Counted from the stretch's first letter, positions 1-10,812 are shown. The stretch: DNA of 64,000 bases from Cohnella xylanilytica (GCF_014212175.1 NZ_JACJVR010000064.1:1-64000), one strand, 5' to 3'. Notes: generated from the letters alone by a model not told the origin. Numbers and translations: made by a program.

Positions 1-149
1 TGACATAGCACCGCTGCTCTTGTGATGGTGCGTTGCTTTATTTTAATGTGAAAAGTCATACAGATTTCTTCTATTTGGGGTTATTTCGACGACTTGATTC
101 GAAAAATCACGCTCATTCAATCGCCTGCATTCAGATCCTGCACCATCCA
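1..149. other. Left-edge stretch without a recognisable gene
   Basis: This AT-richer stretch at the window edge shows no reading frame with a ribosome binding site and no recognisable protein. It may be the 3' flank of a gene outside the window. The dispersed element copy 1 begins shortly after it. Confidence 0.4.
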
Positions 150-537
150 GAGATCCTTATCTTTGCGGAGATGGCGTCGCGCAGAGCTTCTTGATTTTGC
201 ATGGTTCCCATTTCGATTGGGGGAGGCGGCTAACGAACCGAGGAGACGCTCTTTCGTCCAAAATAGCGGATTTCCGATTCTAACGAATCGTACAGATGTT
301 ATTTCGTGCCGTAAGCCCCTTTTTCCCCCGTTTGGCCCTAAATAAGATCGCTGGGGTTCGTAAGAGTTTCAAAAAAAGAGCTTTTGACGCTAAATAGCGT
401 CTCCTGAGTTCGTTGGAGCAAAAGGGGCTTATGAACCGGAAACCTGTCATCCGATTGCACATCATGAACGAGACCTCCGTGTCGCATCTCCCAAGAAGTT
501 TGTTAGCGAAATGGTCTTTCGTCGTTTTTTGGGGGCA
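150..537 (-). repeat. Dispersed 390-bp element, copy 1 (inverted)
   Basis: Read on the minus strand, this stretch aligns with 10813-11205 and 17108-17505. The core (230-416) holds four related units of about 26 bp starting near 230, 280, 340 and 391. The first two read CTAACGAA...GCTATTTCG-like and the last two are inverted, each pair being 50-51 bp apart. A perfect palindrome, GACGCTAAATAGCGTC, lies at 386-401. Outer similarity reaches the GAGCTTCT motif near 184 on one side and the GGTTTCCGGTTCAT motif near 440 on the other. No protein is encoded consistently by the copies, so it looks like a non-coding mobile or REP-like element. Confidence 0.75.
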
Positions 538-882
538 TGAAGTTTGGGGGGAGACGACGGGGATCCGAAGCTGCAAGCACCAAAGGCGCGTTAAGAACCT
601 CGAACGCCTCGCATAACCGTTGCCGACGAGGGCGCCGAGGGCACCATAAAGAAGCTGAAAACGCTCTAGCCGCCCCGGGCCGAAGCAGGCGCCTCCCGCC
701 CGGACGGGCCGTTGCAAATCCTGCAAATGTTCGGCGGAATAGTCCATGGCGGACGGGGCGTCGCTGCGGCATATTTAATAGCGTAGACCCGTGCGTTCTT
801 TTGTCGGAATCGTGCAAAGGAAGACGCGGCGGGAAGGACGAACAACGCAATCGAATCCGAACCCCATAAGGAGTGTAGATCC
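538..882. other. Leader region of dapL, no gene seen
   Basis: No frame in these 345 bases has a credible start and ribosome binding site, and the long frames on both strands look like shadows of GC-rich sequence. An AT-rich patch (CATATTTAAT near 769-779) about 105 bases before dapL may contain its promoter -10 region, but no clear -35 partner was found. Confidence 0.35.
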
Positions 883-2136
883 ATGAGCGTAGAGCAGTAC
901 CAAGAGACGTACATCCAGCAGCAGTTCGCGGACCGCATCGGCGGCGCCAATTACGGCAAAGATACGAACATCTATAAATTCGAGAAAATCAAACGCGCCA
1001 AAGCGGCGGCCAAGCAAGCCCATCCGGACGTCGAGCTGATCGACATGGGCGTCGGCGAGCCGGACGAGATGGCGGACGCCGGCGTCGTCGCGAAGCTGGC
1101 CGAAGAAGCGGCCAAGCCGGAGAACCGCGGCTACGCCGACAACGGCATTCCCGAATTCAAGGAAGCCGCGGCCAAGTACTTGAAGGAAGTGTTCTCCGTG
1201 GACGGCATCGACGCCGCGACGGAAGTGCTGCACACGATCGGCACGAAGCCGGCCCTCGCCATGCTGCCCAGCGTGTTCATCAACCCGGGCGACGTGACGA
1301 TCATGACGGTTCCGGGCTACCCGGTCATGGGCACGCACACGAAGTACCTCGGCGGCGAAGTGTATAACGTCAAGCTGACGAAGGAAAACAACTTCCTGCC
1401 GGACCTGGACGCCATTCCGGAAGACATCGCCAACCGCGCCAAGCTGCTCTACCTGAACTACCCGAACAACCCGACCGGAGCGGCGGCGACGGCCGAGTTC
1501 TTCGCGAAGGTCGTCGCTTGGGCGAAGAAGTACAACGTCGTCGTCGTTCACGACGCTCCGTACGCGGCTCTGACGTTCGACGGCGTGAAGCCGCTCAGCT
1601 TCCTGTCTGTGCCGGGAGCGAAGGACGTCGGCGTGGAGCTGCACTCCCTGTCCAAGTCCTACAACATGACCGGCTGGCGGATCGGCTTCATCGCCGGCAA
1701 CCCGCTGATCGTCAAGGCGTTCGGCGACGTCAAGGACAACAACGATTCCGGCCAGTTCATCGCCATCCAGAAGGCGGCCGCGTACGGCTTGGCGAATCCG
1801 TCCATCACGGAGAAGATCTCGGCCAAGTATTCCCGCCGCCACGACCTCCTCGTCGGCGCGCTGAACGAACTCGGCTTCAAGGCCGAGAAGCCGAAGGGCT
1901 CCTTCTTCCTGTACGTCGAAGCGCCCAAGGGCATCAAGGGCGGACAGCGGTTCGAGTCCGGCGAGGCGTTCTCGCAGTTCCTGATCCGCGAGAAGCTGAT
2001 CTCCACCGTGCCGTGGGACGACGCCGGCCGCTTCGTGCGCTTCTCGGTGACGTTCATCGCCAGCGGCGAGGCCGAGGAGATCCGCGTCATCGACGAGATC
2101 AAGCGCCGCCTGTCCGACGTCGAATTCGAATTCTAA
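883..2136 (+). CDS. dapL: LL-diaminopimelate aminotransferase
   Basis: This fold-type I PLP aminotransferase probably converts tetrahydrodipicolinate directly to LL-2,6-diaminopimelate with glutamate as amino donor, feeding lysine and peptidoglycan synthesis in the cytoplasm. The 417-residue length fits the DapL family. A substrate-side motif LNYPNNPTGA lies near residue 190 and the PLP lysine is Lys258 in SLSKSYNMTGWRIGF. The ATG is preceded by AAGGAG at a suitable distance. The gene stands alone: a hairpin follows and the pyr promoter begins right after it. Related aminotransferases (for example methionine or aspartate type) cannot be excluded from sequence reading alone, but the N-terminal segment resembles DapL closely. 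Confidence 0.88.
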   Translation: MSVEQYQETYIQQQFADRIGGANYGKDTNIYKFEKIKRAKAAAKQAHPDVELIDMGVGEPDEMADAGVVAKLAEEAAKPENRGYADNGIPEFKEAAAKYLKEVFSVDGIDAATEVLHTIGTKPALAMLPSVFINPGDVTIMTVPGYPVMGTHTKYLGGEVYNVKLTKENNFLPDLDAIPEDIANRAKLLYLNYPNNPTGAAATAEFFAKVVAWAKKYNVVVVHDAPYAALTFDGVKPLSFLSVPGAKDVGVELHSLSKSYNMTGWRIGFIAGNPLIVKAFGDVKDNNDSGQFIAIQKAAAYGLANPSITEKISAKYSRRHDLLVGALNELGFKAEKPKGSFFLYVEAPKGIKGGQRFESGEAFSQFLIREKLISTVPWDDAGRFVRFSVTFIASGEAEEIRVIDEIKRRLSDVEFEF

Positions 2137-2151
2137 TCCCCCGGCTGCAGG

Positions 2152-2193
2152 ACGAAGCCCCGCGCCCGGAATTTTTCCGGAGCGGGGCTTCGT
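2152..2193 (+). terminator. Hairpin terminator after dapL
   Basis: A 12-bp perfect stem (ACGAAGCCCCGC at 2152-2163 with GCGGGGCTTCGT at 2182-2193) follows the dapL stop by 15 bases. The T tract after it is poor, so termination strength is uncertain. Confidence 0.65.
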
Positions 2194-2199
2194 TGCGCC

Positions 2200-2228
2200 T
2201 TGACAGACCGTGTCGAAAATGCGATAAT
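2200..2228 (+). promoter_or_regulatory. Promoter of the pyr operon
   Basis: A consensus -35 TTGACA (2200-2205) is followed after 17 bp by GATAAT (2223-2228). It lies just upstream of the PyrR-type leader and should start transcription near 2235. Confidence 0.85.
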
Positions 2229-2247
2229 TCCAAATGATAAATCGGTC

Positions 2248-2961
<714 letters not shown>

Positions 2962-2988
2962 GAGAACGGGCGCGTATCATGGAAAAGC

Positions 2989-3027
2989 TGTGAATTTTTA
3001 TTCACGATACATGAATATTTTATCGGC
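2989..3027 (+). promoter_or_regulatory. Tandem arginine-repressor (ARG box)-like operator
   Basis: The palindrome TGAATTTTTATTCA (2991-3004) matches the ARG box pattern TGAATwwwwATTCA exactly. A second, imperfect copy (TGAATATTTTATCG, 3012-3025, 11 of 14 positions) lies 21 bp further on. Two 18-bp boxes separated by 3 bp is the classic ArgR/AhrC arrangement. The pair sits just before the -35 of the pyrC promoter. The assignment rests on motif matching alone. Confidence 0.65.
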
Positions 3028-3030
3028 GTA

Positions 3031-3059
3031 GTGACAAATCGGCTTTGTGCATATACAAT
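3031..3059 (+). promoter_or_regulatory. Candidate internal promoter for pyrC-carAB
   Basis: GTGACA (3031-3036) and TACAAT (3054-3059) are separated by 17 bp, each matching five of six consensus bases. This would let pyrC, carA, carB, pyrF and pyrE be transcribed independently of the PyrR attenuator. Confidence 0.65.
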
Positions 3060-3129
3060 ATAGTGAATAAAGATGCACGACGTCCGGTGCTTGAACAGAA
3101 CGCGACGAAGACGAGGAGGAACCATCATT

Positions 3130-4431
3130 TTGACAACGTGGATTCTGAACGCCCTGTTCGTGGACGGAGACAAGGACGAGATCGTCCGCAAGCATCTGAA
3201 GGTTCAAGACGGCAAGGTGGCGCAGTGGGCGGACGGCGATACGGTACCGGATACCGCAGGCTGCGAAGTGATCGACGCGACGGGCAAGCTGCTCTCGCCG
3301 GGCTTCATCGACATGCACGTTCATCTGAGGGAGCCCGGATTCGAATATAAGGAGACGATCGCCAGCGGCACCCGCTCGGCGGCGAAGGGCGGCTTCACGA
3401 CGATCGCCTGCATGCCGAACACCCGGCCGGTCACCGACACGCCGGAGACGGTGAAGTACGTGCTGGATAAAGCGGAGGCCGAAGGCGTCGTCAAGGTGCT
3501 GCCGTACGCGGCGATCACGAAGAACGAGCTCGGTCGCGAGCTGACGGACTTCGCGGCGCTCAAGGAAGCCGGAGCGATCGGCTTCACCGACGACGGCGTC
3601 GGCGTCCAGAACGCGCAGATGATGAAGAACGCCATGGCGCTCGCGAAGTCGCTCGGCATGCCGGTCATCGCGCACTGCGAAGACGATTCGCTGGTGGAAG
3701 GGGCGGCCGTCACCGAAGGCGCGTTCTCCCGCAAGCACGGGCTGAAGGGCATTCCGAACGAGTCCGAAGCGATCCACGTCGGCCGCGACATCCTGCTATC
3801 GGAAGCGACGGGCGTTCACTACCACGTCTGCCACGTCAGTACGGAGCAGTCGGTCCGGTTGATCAAGCTCGGCAAGTCGGTCGGCGTGAACGTCACCGCG
3901 GAAGTGTGTCCGCACCACTTGGTGCTGTCCGACGAGGACATCCCGGGCACGACGGACGCGAATTGGAAGATGAACCCGCCGCTCCGGACGCCGCGAGACG
4001 TGGAAGCCTGCATCCAGGCGCTCGAGGAAGGCACGATCGACATCATCGTGACCGACCACGCCCCGCACAGCGCGGAAGAGAAGGCGAGAGGCCTGGAGCG
4101 CGCCCCGTTCGGAATCGTCGGCTTCGAGACGGCGTTCCCGCTGCTCTACACGAAGTTCGTCAAGACGGGACGTTGGACGCTAAGCTTCCTGCTGCGACGC
4201 ATGACGAGCGACCCGGCCCGCGTGTTCGGGCTTCCGACGGGCAAGCTCGAGCCCGGCGCTCCGGCCGATCTCATCCTGATCGACCTGGAGAACGAGCGCG
4301 AAGTGAACCCCGAGACGTTCCTCTCCCAAGGCCGGAACACTCCGTTCGCGGGATGGAAGCTGTACGGGTGGCCGACGCTGACGATGGTGGACGGCAAGGT
4401 CGTCTGGACCGAAGAGAACGGCATCAACTGA
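3130..4431 (+). CDS. pyrC: Dihydroorotase
   Basis: Dihydroorotase closes N-carbamoyl-aspartate to dihydroorotate, the third step of UMP synthesis. It is a type I amidohydrolase of about 433 residues. Metal ligands are visible in DMHVHLREPG (near residue 60) and TDHAPH (near residue 305), and substrate-loop motif MPNTRP is present. I chose the TTG at 3130 because AGGAGGA at 3114-3120 lies nine bases before it; a longer frame from ATG 3073 would add 19 arginine-rich residues with no ribosome binding site. In relatives pyrB (aspartate carbamoyltransferase) normally precedes pyrC; here it is absent and replaced by a 168-base regulatory gap. Confidence 0.93.
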   Translation: MTTWILNALFVDGDKDEIVRKHLKVQDGKVAQWADGDTVPDTAGCEVIDATGKLLSPGFIDMHVHLREPGFEYKETIASGTRSAAKGGFTTIACMPNTRPVTDTPETVKYVLDKAEAEGVVKVLPYAAITKNELGRELTDFAALKEAGAIGFTDDGVGVQNAQMMKNAMALAKSLGMPVIAHCEDDSLVEGAAVTEGAFSRKHGLKGIPNESEAIHVGRDILLSEATGVHYHVCHVSTEQSVRLIKLGKSVGVNVTAEVCPHHLVLSDEDIPGTTDANWKMNPPLRTPRDVEACIQALEEGTIDIIVTDHAPHSAEEKARGLERAPFGIVGFETAFPLLYTKFVKTGRWTLSFLLRRMTSDPARVFGLPTGKLEPGAPADLILIDLENEREVNPETFLSQGRNTPFAGWKLYGWPTLTMVDGKVVWTEENGIN

Positions 4432-4494
4432 GCAGCATAGACGCCAACGGCTTACGATAGGTTCTGCCGAGCACACATAATAGGAGGAATCGGG

Positions 4495-5640
4495 ATGCAA
4501 GCAAGACTGTTGCTGGAAGACGGCACTCTGTTCACGGGTCAAGGATTCGGCGCCGAAGGCGCCCAGACGGGAGAAGTGGTGTTCAACACCGGCATCACCG
4601 GCTACCAGGAAGTGTTGTCCGACCCTTCGTACTGCGGGCAGATCGTAACGATGACCTTCCCCCTGATCGGCAACTACGGCATTAACCGCGACGACTTCGA
4701 GTCGATCCGGCCTTATATACACGGCTTCGTCGTACGCCGCCATGAAGAGATTCCGAGCAACTGGCGCGCGCAGTACACGCTGGGCAGCCTGCTCAAGGAG
4801 TACGGCATCGTCGGCATCAGCGACATCGACACCCGCATGCTCACCCGGATTCTCCGCCGGCACGGCACGATGAAGGGGATTCTGACGACGGGCAACGAAC
4901 GCCTCGAGGAGCTGAAGGAGCGGCTGGACGCTTCCTCGCTGCTGCGCGACCAGGTGGCGCGCACTTCGACGAAGACGCTGTTCTCGAGCCCAGGCAACCG
5001 CGAGCGCATCGTCTTGATCGACTACGGCGCGAAGAGCGGCATTCTGCGCGAGCTGACCGAGCGCGGCTGCGACGTCGTCGTCGTCCCGCACGACACGACG
5101 GCCGAAGAGATTCGCCGCTTAAGCCCGGACGGCATCCAGCTGTCCAACGGCCCGGGCGACCCGAAGGACGTCCCCCACGCGGTGAAGACGATCCGCGAGC
5201 TGCTCGGCGAATTCCCGATTTTCGGCATCTGTCTCGGCCACCAGCTGTTCGCCCTCGCTTGCGGCGCGGACACGGAGAAGCTGAAGTTCGGCCACCGCGG
5301 CGGCAACCATCCCGTCAAGGAGCTCGAATCCGGCCGGTGCTACATCACTTCGCAGAACCACGGCTACACGGTCAAGGACGAGTCGATCCAAGGCACGGAG
5401 CTCGAAGTGACGCACATCAACAACAACGACAAGACGATCGAAGGCCTCAAGCATAAGAAATATCCGGCCTTCACCGTTCAATACCATCCCGAAGCGGCGC
5501 CGGGACCGTTCGACAACAGCTACCTGTTCGACCGCTTCCTGGATATGATCCGCGAGCACAAGCGCAACAACCCCGAACGGCCGCGCCAAGCGCAATTGGC
5601 CCAGACGCTGAGAGGAGAGCTGCAGTATGCCCAGAAATAA
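4495..5640 (+). CDS. carA: Carbamoyl phosphate synthase small (glutaminase) subunit
   Basis: CarA hydrolyses glutamine and channels ammonia to CarB for carbamoyl phosphate synthesis. The 381-residue protein has the N-terminal CPSase small-chain domain (motif [20 protein letters not shown], residues 30-49) and a class I glutamine amidotransferase domain with the catalytic cysteine at about residue 246 in GICLGHQ and the histidine and glutamate in QYHPEA. AGGAGGA precedes the ATG. The stop overlaps the start of carB by 14 bases, which suggests translational coupling. Because an ARG-box-like operator precedes this gene set, the enzyme may serve both pyrimidine and arginine synthesis. Confidence 0.95.
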   Translation: MQARLLLEDGTLFTGQGFGAEGAQTGEVVFNTGITGYQEVLSDPSYCGQIVTMTFPLIGNYGINRDDFESIRPYIHGFVVRRHEEIPSNWRAQYTLGSLLKEYGIVGISDIDTRMLTRILRRHGTMKGILTTGNERLEELKERLDASSLLRDQVARTSTKTLFSSPGNRERIVLIDYGAKSGILRELTERGCDVVVVPHDTTAEEIRRLSPDGIQLSNGPGDPKDVPHAVKTIRELLGEFPIFGICLGHQLFALACGADTEKLKFGHRGGNHPVKELESGRCYITSQNHGYTVKDESIQGTELEVTHINNNDKTIEGLKHKKYPAFTVQYHPEAAPGPFDNSYLFDRFLDMIREHKRNNPERPRQAQLAQTLRGELQYAQK

Positions 5641-8600
5641 AGACCTCAAGAAAATTCTCGTTATCGGCTCCGGTCCGATCGTCATCGGACAAGCGGCGGA
5701 ATTCGACTACGCGGGCACGCAAGCTTGCCAAGCGTTGAAGGAAGAAGGACTCGAAGTCGTCCTCATCAACAGCAACCCGGCCACGATCATGACCGACACG
5801 AACATGGCCGACAAGGTATACATCGAGCCGATCAACCTGGAATTCGTCTCGCAGATCATCCGCCAGGAGCGTCCGGACGGCCTCCTGCCGACGCTGGGCG
5901 GCCAGACCGGCCTCAACATGGCCGTCGAGCTGGCGCGTGCCGGCGTGCTGGAGCAGGAAGGCGTGAAGCTGCTCGGCACGCAGTTGACCGCGATCGAACG
6001 CGCCGAGGACCGCGACCTGTTCCGCGAGCTGATGCGCGAGCTGGAGCAGCCGGTGCCGGAGAGCGAGATCGTCACGACCGTCGAAGCGGCCGTCGAATTC
6101 GCGAACCAGATCGGCTACCCGGTCATCGTCCGTCCGGCCTACACGCTGGGCGGCACGGGCGGCGGCATCGTCGGGAACGAGGAGGAGCTGCGCGAGACGG
6201 TCGCCAACGGCATCCGCTACTCCCCGATCGGCCAGTGCCTGATCGAGAAGTCGATCGCCGGCATGAAGGAAGTCGAATACGAAGTCATGCGCGACGCGAA
6301 CGACAACTGCATCGTCGTGTGCAACATGGAGAACTTCGACCCGGTCGGCGTCCACACGGGCGACAGCATCGTCGTCGCGCCGAGCCAGACGCTGTCCGAC
6401 CGCGAATACCAGATGCTGCGCTCCGCGTCGCTGAAGATCATTCGCGCCCTGAACATCGAAGGCGGCTGCAACGTGCAGTTCGCGCTCGACCCGCACAGCT
6501 ATCAATACTACGTCATCGAAGTCAACCCGCGCGTCAGCCGCTCTTCGGCGCTGGCGTCCAAGGCGACGGGCTACCCGATCGCGAAGATGGCCGCGAAGAT
6601 CGCGGTCGGCTACACGCTCGACGAGATCGTCAACCCGGTTACGGGCCAGACGTACGCCTGCTTCGAGCCGACGCTGGACTACATCGTCAGCAAGATCCCG
6701 CGCTGGCCGTTCGATAAATTCACCGATGCGAACCGCAAGCTCGGCACGCAGATGAAGGCGACCGGCGAAGTCATGGCGATCGGCCGCACGTTCGAGGAAT
6801 CGATCCACAAGGCGGTCCGCTCGCTCGAGATCGGCACGCATCGCATCCTGCTCAAGGGAGCGGGCGAGATCGACGACGAGACGCTGAAGGCCCGCCTCGC
6901 GAAGGCGGACGACGAGCGCCTGTTCCTGATCGCCGAGGCGTTCCGCCGCGGCTGGACGCTGCAATTCATCCAGGACACGACGAAGATCGACTGGTGGTTC
7001 CTCGACAAGATCGAGCGCATCGTCGCGTTCGAGGACGTCGTGCGCCGCGAGCCGGGGCTCACCCAGGAGACGCTGCTGAAGGCGAAGCGGATGGGCTTCA
7101 CCGACCGCGCGATCGCCGAGCTTCGCCGCGAAGGCCAAGGGGCGAGCGCGCAGCATATCGCCGAAGCGGACGTCCGCGCGTACCGCCTGCAGCTCGGCAT
7201 CAAGCCGGTCTACAAGATGGTCGACACCTGCGCCGCCGAGTTCGAAGCGTCGACGCCTTACTACTACTCGACCTACGAGACCGAGAACGAAGTGCTGCCG
7301 AGCGACAAGCAGAAGGTCGTCGTGCTCGGCTCCGGCCCGATCCGGATCGGCCAGGGCATCGAGTTCGACTACTCGACCGTTCACGCCGTCTGGGCGCTGC
7401 GCAACGCGGGCTACGAAGCGGTCATCATCAACAACAACCCCGAGACGGTGTCGACCGACTTCAACACGTCGGACCGCCTCTACTTCGAGCCTCTCTTCTT
7501 CGAAGACGTCATGAACGTCATCGAGCAGGAGCAGCCGATCGGCGTCATCGTCCAGTTCGGCGGCCAGACGGCGATCAACCTGGCGGGTCCGCTCGCCAAG
7601 GCCGGGGTGCGCATTCTCGGCACGTCGCTCGCCAGCATCGACGAAGCGGAAGACCGCAAGAAGTTCGAAGCGCTGCTGCGCAAGCTGAACATCCCGCAGC
7701 CGAAGGGCAGCACCGTCACGTCGGTCGAGGAAGCGGTCGGCACCGCCCGCGAGCTCGGCTATCCGGTTCTCGTCCGTCCTTCGTACGTCCTCGGCGGACG
7801 CGCGATGGAGATCGTCTACTCCGACGAAGAGCTTCTTAGCTACATGAAGGTGGCCGTGAAGATCAATCCGGAGCATCCGGTCCTGATCGACCGCTACATG
7901 CTCGGCAAGGAGATCGAAGTCGACGCCATCTGCGACGGGGAGACGGTTCTCATCCCGGGCATCATGGAGCACGTCGAACGCGCGGGCGTTCACTCCGGCG
8001 ACTCGATCGCGGTCTACCCGCCGCAATCGCTGTCCGAGGACGTCAAGCGCCAGGCGATCGACATCACGACCCGCATCGCGAAGGAGCTGAAGACGGTCGG
8101 TCTGGTCAACATCCAGTTCGTCGTCTGGCAGGAGCAGGTGTACGTCATCGAAGTCAACCCGCGCTCCTCGCGGACGGTGCCGTTCCTGTCGAAGGTCACC
8201 AACGTGCCGATGGCGAACCTGGCGACCCAGGCGATCCTCGGCGTCAAGCTGGCGGACCTGGGCTACAAGGAAGGCCTCTGGCCGGAAGACGAATACGTCT
8301 CCGTCAAGGTGCCGGTGTTCTCCTTCGCCAAGCTGCGCCGCGTCGACCCGACGCTGACGCCGGAGATGAAGTCGACCGGCGAAGTGATGGGCCGCGACCG
8401 CCACTTCGCGAAGGCTCTGTTCAAGGGACTGATCGGCTCCGGCATGAAAATCCCGCAATCGGGATCGATCATCGCCACGATCGCCGACAAGGACAAGGAA
8501 GAAGCGATCGAGATTCTCCGCGGCTTCTACAATCTCGGCTACAAGCTGCTCGCCACGGGCGGCACGGCCGACGCGCTGGAGAAGGCGGGCATGCGCGTCA

Positions 8601-8854
8601 AACGCGTCAACAAGCTGAGCGAGAGCTCGCCGAACATCCTCGACCTGATCCGCACCGGCCAAGCGCAATTCGTCGTCAACACGCTGACGAAGGGCAAGAC
8701 GCCGGAGCGCGACGGCTTCCGCATCCGCCGCGAAGCGGTCGAGAACGGCGTCGTCTGCTTGACCTCCCTCGATACGGTCAGCGCGCTGCTGCACATGCTG
8801 CAGGCGCTGCGCTTCTCGAGCGAGCCGATGCCGGTCCTGCAAGGCCAGGCTTAA
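5627..8854 (+). CDS. carB: Carbamoyl phosphate synthase large subunit
   Basis: CarB makes carbamoyl phosphate from bicarbonate, ammonia and two ATP. The 1075 residues show the expected internal duplication: two halves each begin with a GSGPI.IGQ..EFDY motif (near residues 12 and 563) and each carries an ATP-grasp domain with [13 protein letters not shown] or [13 protein letters not shown] glycine loops. A C-terminal methylglyoxal-synthase-like allosteric domain occupies roughly the last 140 residues ([14 protein letters not shown]). Family members are regulated there by UMP and ornithine or PRPP. The length is normal and no frame break is seen. Confidence 0.96.
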   Translation: MPRNKDLKKILVIGSGPIVIGQAAEFDYAGTQACQALKEEGLEVVLINSNPATIMTDTNMADKVYIEPINLEFVSQIIRQERPDGLLPTLGGQTGLNMAVELARAGVLEQEGVKLLGTQLTAIERAEDRDLFRELMRELEQPVPESEIVTTVEAAVEFANQIGYPVIVRPAYTLGGTGGGIVGNEEELRETVANGIRYSPIGQCLIEKSIAGMKEVEYEVMRDANDNCIVVCNMENFDPVGVHTGDSIVVAPSQTLSDREYQMLRSASLKIIRALNIEGGCNVQFALDPHSYQYYVIEVNPRVSRSSALASKATGYPIAKMAAKIAVGYTLDEIVNPVTGQTYACFEPTLDYIVSKIPRWPFDKFTDANRKLGTQMKATGEVMAIGRTFEESIHKAVRSLEIGTHRILLKGAGEIDDETLKARLAKADDERLFLIAEAFRRGWTLQFIQDTTKIDWWFLDKIERIVAFEDVVRREPGLTQETLLKAKRMGFTDRAIAELRREGQGASAQHIAEADVRAYRLQLGIKPVYKMVDTCAAEFEASTPYYYSTYETENEVLPSDKQKVVVLGSGPIRIGQGIEFDYSTVHAVWALRNAGYEAVIINNNPETVSTDFNTSDRLYFEPLFFEDVMNVIEQEQPIGVIVQFGGQTAINLAGPLAKAGVRILGTSLASIDEAEDRKKFEALLRKLNIPQPKGSTVTSVEEAVGTARELGYPVLVRPSYVLGGRAMEIVYSDEELLSYMKVAVKINPEHPVLIDRYMLGKEIEVDAICDGETVLIPGIMEHVERAGVHSGDSIAVYPPQSLSEDVKRQAIDITTRIAKELKTVGLVNIQFVVWQEQVYVIEVNPRSSRTVPFLSKVTNVPMANLATQAILGVKLADLGYKEGLWPEDEYVSVKVPVFSFAKLRRVDPTLTPEMKSTGEVMGRDRHFAKALFKGLIGSGMKIPQSGSIIATIADKDKEEAIEILRGFYNLGYKLLATGGTADALEKAGMRVKRVNKLSESSPNILDLIRTGQAQFVVNTLTKGKTPERDGFRIRREAVENGVVCLTSLDTVSALLHMLQALRFSSEPMPVLQGQA

Positions 8855-8864
8855 TCGCGTAATC

Positions 8865-8905
8865 GCCCGGTCCCCGCGCCGCCAGACAGGCGCGGAGGAT
8901 CGGGC
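8865..8905 (+). other. Hairpin between carB and pyrF
   Basis: The 5' arm GCCCGGTCC-CCGCGCC pairs with GGCGCGG-AGGATCGGGC across a short loop with one mismatch. There is no T tract, so this is more likely an RNA-processing or stability structure than a strong terminator. Confidence 0.4.
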
Positions 8906-8949
8906 TTCTGTATGAACAAGCCCAACCGGGAAGGGAGCAAGGTCTTATC

Positions 8950-9690
8950 ATGAACCGATTGACACGGAGCGAGGCCGCCGCCAAAGTGATGGTGGCGCTG
9001 GACAAGCCCGACGCGGAGGAGGCGCTGCGCCTCGCCGGGCGGCTCGAAGGAACCGGCTGCTGGGCGAAGGTCGGCATGGAGCTGTACTACGCGGCCGGCC
9101 CATCCGTCGTGCGCGAGCTGAAGGCCCGCGGCTTCAAGGTGTTCCTGGACGTGAAGATGCACGACATCCCGAACACCGTCCGCGGCGGCGCGCGCAGCAT
9201 CGCCCGCCTCGGCGTGGACATGTTCAACGTGCACGCGGCCGGAGGCGCCGCGATGATGAGCGCGGCCGTGCAAGGGGTGCGGGACGCGATCGAAGCCGGG
9301 GACGCCGCGGGAGAGAAGCCGCTCGTCATCGGCGTCACCCAGCTGACGAGCACGAACCAGGCGACGCTGAACGACGAGATCGGCATCGCCGGCACCGTGG
9401 AAGAGGCGGTCGTCCGCTATTCGCGGCTCGCGAAGCAAGCCGGGCTCGACGGCGTCGTCGCTTCGCCGCTCGAAGTCGCCGCGATCAAGGCGGCGTGCGG
9501 CGCGGCGTTCCTCACCGTGACGCCGGGCATTCGCCCGCGCGGCGCGGACGCCGGCGACCAGTCGCGCATCACGACGCCGCTCGACGCCGTTCGCGGCGGC
9601 ACCGACTTCCTGGTCATCGGCCGTCCGATCACCGGAGCCCCGGACCCGGCCGAAGCCCTTCACACCATTTTCGAGGAGATGAGCTCATAA
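8950..9690 (+). CDS. pyrF: Orotidine 5'-phosphate decarboxylase
   Basis: PyrF decarboxylates OMP to UMP, the last step of the pathway. The 246-residue TIM-barrel protein carries the catalytic motif [13 protein letters not shown] (near residues 61-73), with the essential Asp-Lys-x-x-Asp array, and the phosphate-binding end [14 protein letters not shown]. The ATG is preceded by GGGAGC about ten bases upstream. pyrK and pyrD, found before pyrF in Bacillus subtilis, are missing here, as the gene follows carB after a 95-base gap with a hairpin. Confidence 0.94.
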   Translation: MNRLTRSEAAAKVMVALDKPDAEEALRLAGRLEGTGCWAKVGMELYYAAGPSVVRELKARGFKVFLDVKMHDIPNTVRGGARSIARLGVDMFNVHAAGGAAMMSAAVQGVRDAIEAGDAAGEKPLVIGVTQLTSTNQATLNDEIGIAGTVEEAVVRYSRLAKQAGLDGVVASPLEVAAIKAACGAAFLTVTPGIRPRGADAGDQSRITTPLDAVRGGTDFLVIGRPITGAPDPAEALHTIFEEMSS

Positions 9691-9691
9691 C

Positions 9692-10351
9692 ATGTCTAAC
9701 GCCAATGCCAACGTTCAGCTTGATCAGCTTCCGCAAGCCATCGCCAAAGGGCTGCTCAGCATCGGCGCCGTCGCGCTGCGCCCGCACGAGCCGTTCACGT
9801 GGACGAGCGGCCTGAAGTCCCCGATCTACTGCGACAACCGGCTGACGATGTCGTACCCGGACATCCGCGACTTGATCGCGGAAGGCTTCGCGGCCGTCAT
9901 CCGCGACAAGTATCCGGACTGCGAAGCGGTCGCCGGCATCGCCACGGGCGGCATCCCGCACGCCGCCTGGGTCGCCCAGAAGCTCGGGCTGCCGATGCTG
10001 TACGTGCGCGACAAGGCCAAGGGCCACGGCAAGACGAACCAGATCGAAGGGCACTTCAAGCCCGGCCAGAAGGTCGTGCTGATCGAGGACCTCATCTCCA
10101 CGGGCGGCAGCTCGCTGAAGGCCGCCGTCGCCGTCCGCGAAGCCGGCTGCGAGGTGCAGGGCGTCGTCGCGATCTTCACGTACCAGTTCCCGAAGGCGAC
10201 GGAGGCGTTCGCGGCGGAGAGCATTCCGCTGGACACGCTGTCCAACTATACGGCGCTCATCTCGGCCGCCGTGGAGACGGGCGCGATCCGCGAGGAGGAC
10301 GTCGCGCTTCTCCAATCGTGGCGCGAGAACCCTTCCGCATTCGGCGTTTAA
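9692..10351 (+). CDS. pyrE: Orotate phosphoribosyltransferase
   Basis: PyrE joins orotate and PRPP to give OMP. The 219-residue protein has the type I phosphoribosyltransferase PRPP loop [14 protein letters not shown] near residues 129-142 and the flexible-loop lysines in [15 protein letters not shown]. It starts one base after the pyrF stop, so the two are translationally coupled. It is the last gene of the cluster. Confidence 0.93.
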   Translation: MSNANANVQLDQLPQAIAKGLLSIGAVALRPHEPFTWTSGLKSPIYCDNRLTMSYPDIRDLIAEGFAAVIRDKYPDCEAVAGIATGGIPHAAWVAQKLGLPMLYVRDKAKGHGKTNQIEGHFKPGQKVVLIEDLISTGGSSLKAAVAVREAGCEVQGVVAIFTYQFPKATEAFAAESIPLDTLSNYTALISAAVETGAIREEDVALLQSWRENPSAFGV

Positions 10352-10426
10352 GCTTAACCCGAGGGAGCCCTCGGAGTTCGCAGGGTTCATCCCTTCCCCT
10401 TTTCGCCATCGATAGCCTTACGCCCA

Positions 10427-10457
10427 ATCCCCGACCCGGACCGCCCGGATCGGGGAT
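10427..10457 (+). terminator. Probable terminator of the pyr operon
   Basis: ATCCCCGA (10427-10434) pairs with TCGGGGAT (10450-10457), with additional G-C pairs inside. Only a short T-containing tail follows. A smaller palindrome, CCGAGGGAGCCCTCGG, lies at 10359-10374 right after pyrE. Confidence 0.5.
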
Positions 10458-10532
10458 GGTTCGGTTTCAAGCATCCGATCGGAGGGGTAATAAAGAACTA
10501 CCTTGAACCTCGATTGGAAAGGATGAAGCGCG

Positions 10533-10775
10533 ATGAGACCGGACTTCGAACAGCTGTGGGCGAATACGGCGGACTTGTTATCCAAGGTCAGGATCTACGA
10601 CCGGAAGAAGGCGTTCAGCGAGGAGATCGTGGAGCTGGACGAGACGCATCGGGCGCTGGCCGCGATGAAGAAGCTTCCCGGGGCGGAGCTCATGATGGAC
10701 CGGTCGATCGAGAAGCTGAAGCGGATGCGTCACCGGCTTCTGACGATTATGGAGGATCTCCTCTATACCGCATGA
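10533..10775 (+). CDS. Small conserved-looking protein of unknown function
   Basis: I do not recognise this 80-residue protein. It is predicted to be soluble, highly charged and almost entirely helical, with no signal peptide. GGAAAGGA lies nine bases before the ATG. Composition and third-codon GC match the neighbours, which supports a real gene. It sits alone between the pyr operon and repeat copy 2. Confidence 0.65.
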   Translation: MRPDFEQLWANTADLLSKVRIYDRKKAFSEEIVELDETHRALAAMKKLPGAELMMDRSIEKLKRMRHRLLTIMEDLLYTA

Positions 10776-10812
10776 CGGAGCATGAGCGGCTCCCGAAGAG
10801 CGTATCCGCGGA

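Noticed and set aside
280-850. Minus- and plus-strand frames in the dapL leader
   Set aside because: They change coding sense across the repeat copies and have Arg/Pro-rich low-quality composition, with no ribosome binding sites.
2979-2993. A four-codon leader peptide (ATG GAA AAG CTG) before pyrC
   Set aside because: Too short, no ribosome binding site, and it overlaps the ARG-box-like palindrome, which explains the sequence better.
3073-3129. A longer pyrC start at ATG 3073
   Set aside because: It would add 19 Arg-rich residues absent from the family, and AGGAGGA lies inside, correctly placed for TTG 3130.
5471-8842. A very long minus-strand frame opposite carB (1123 codons)
   Set aside because: It is a shadow of the high-GC carB gene, rich in Arg/Asp/Val, without a start signal or recognisable domain.
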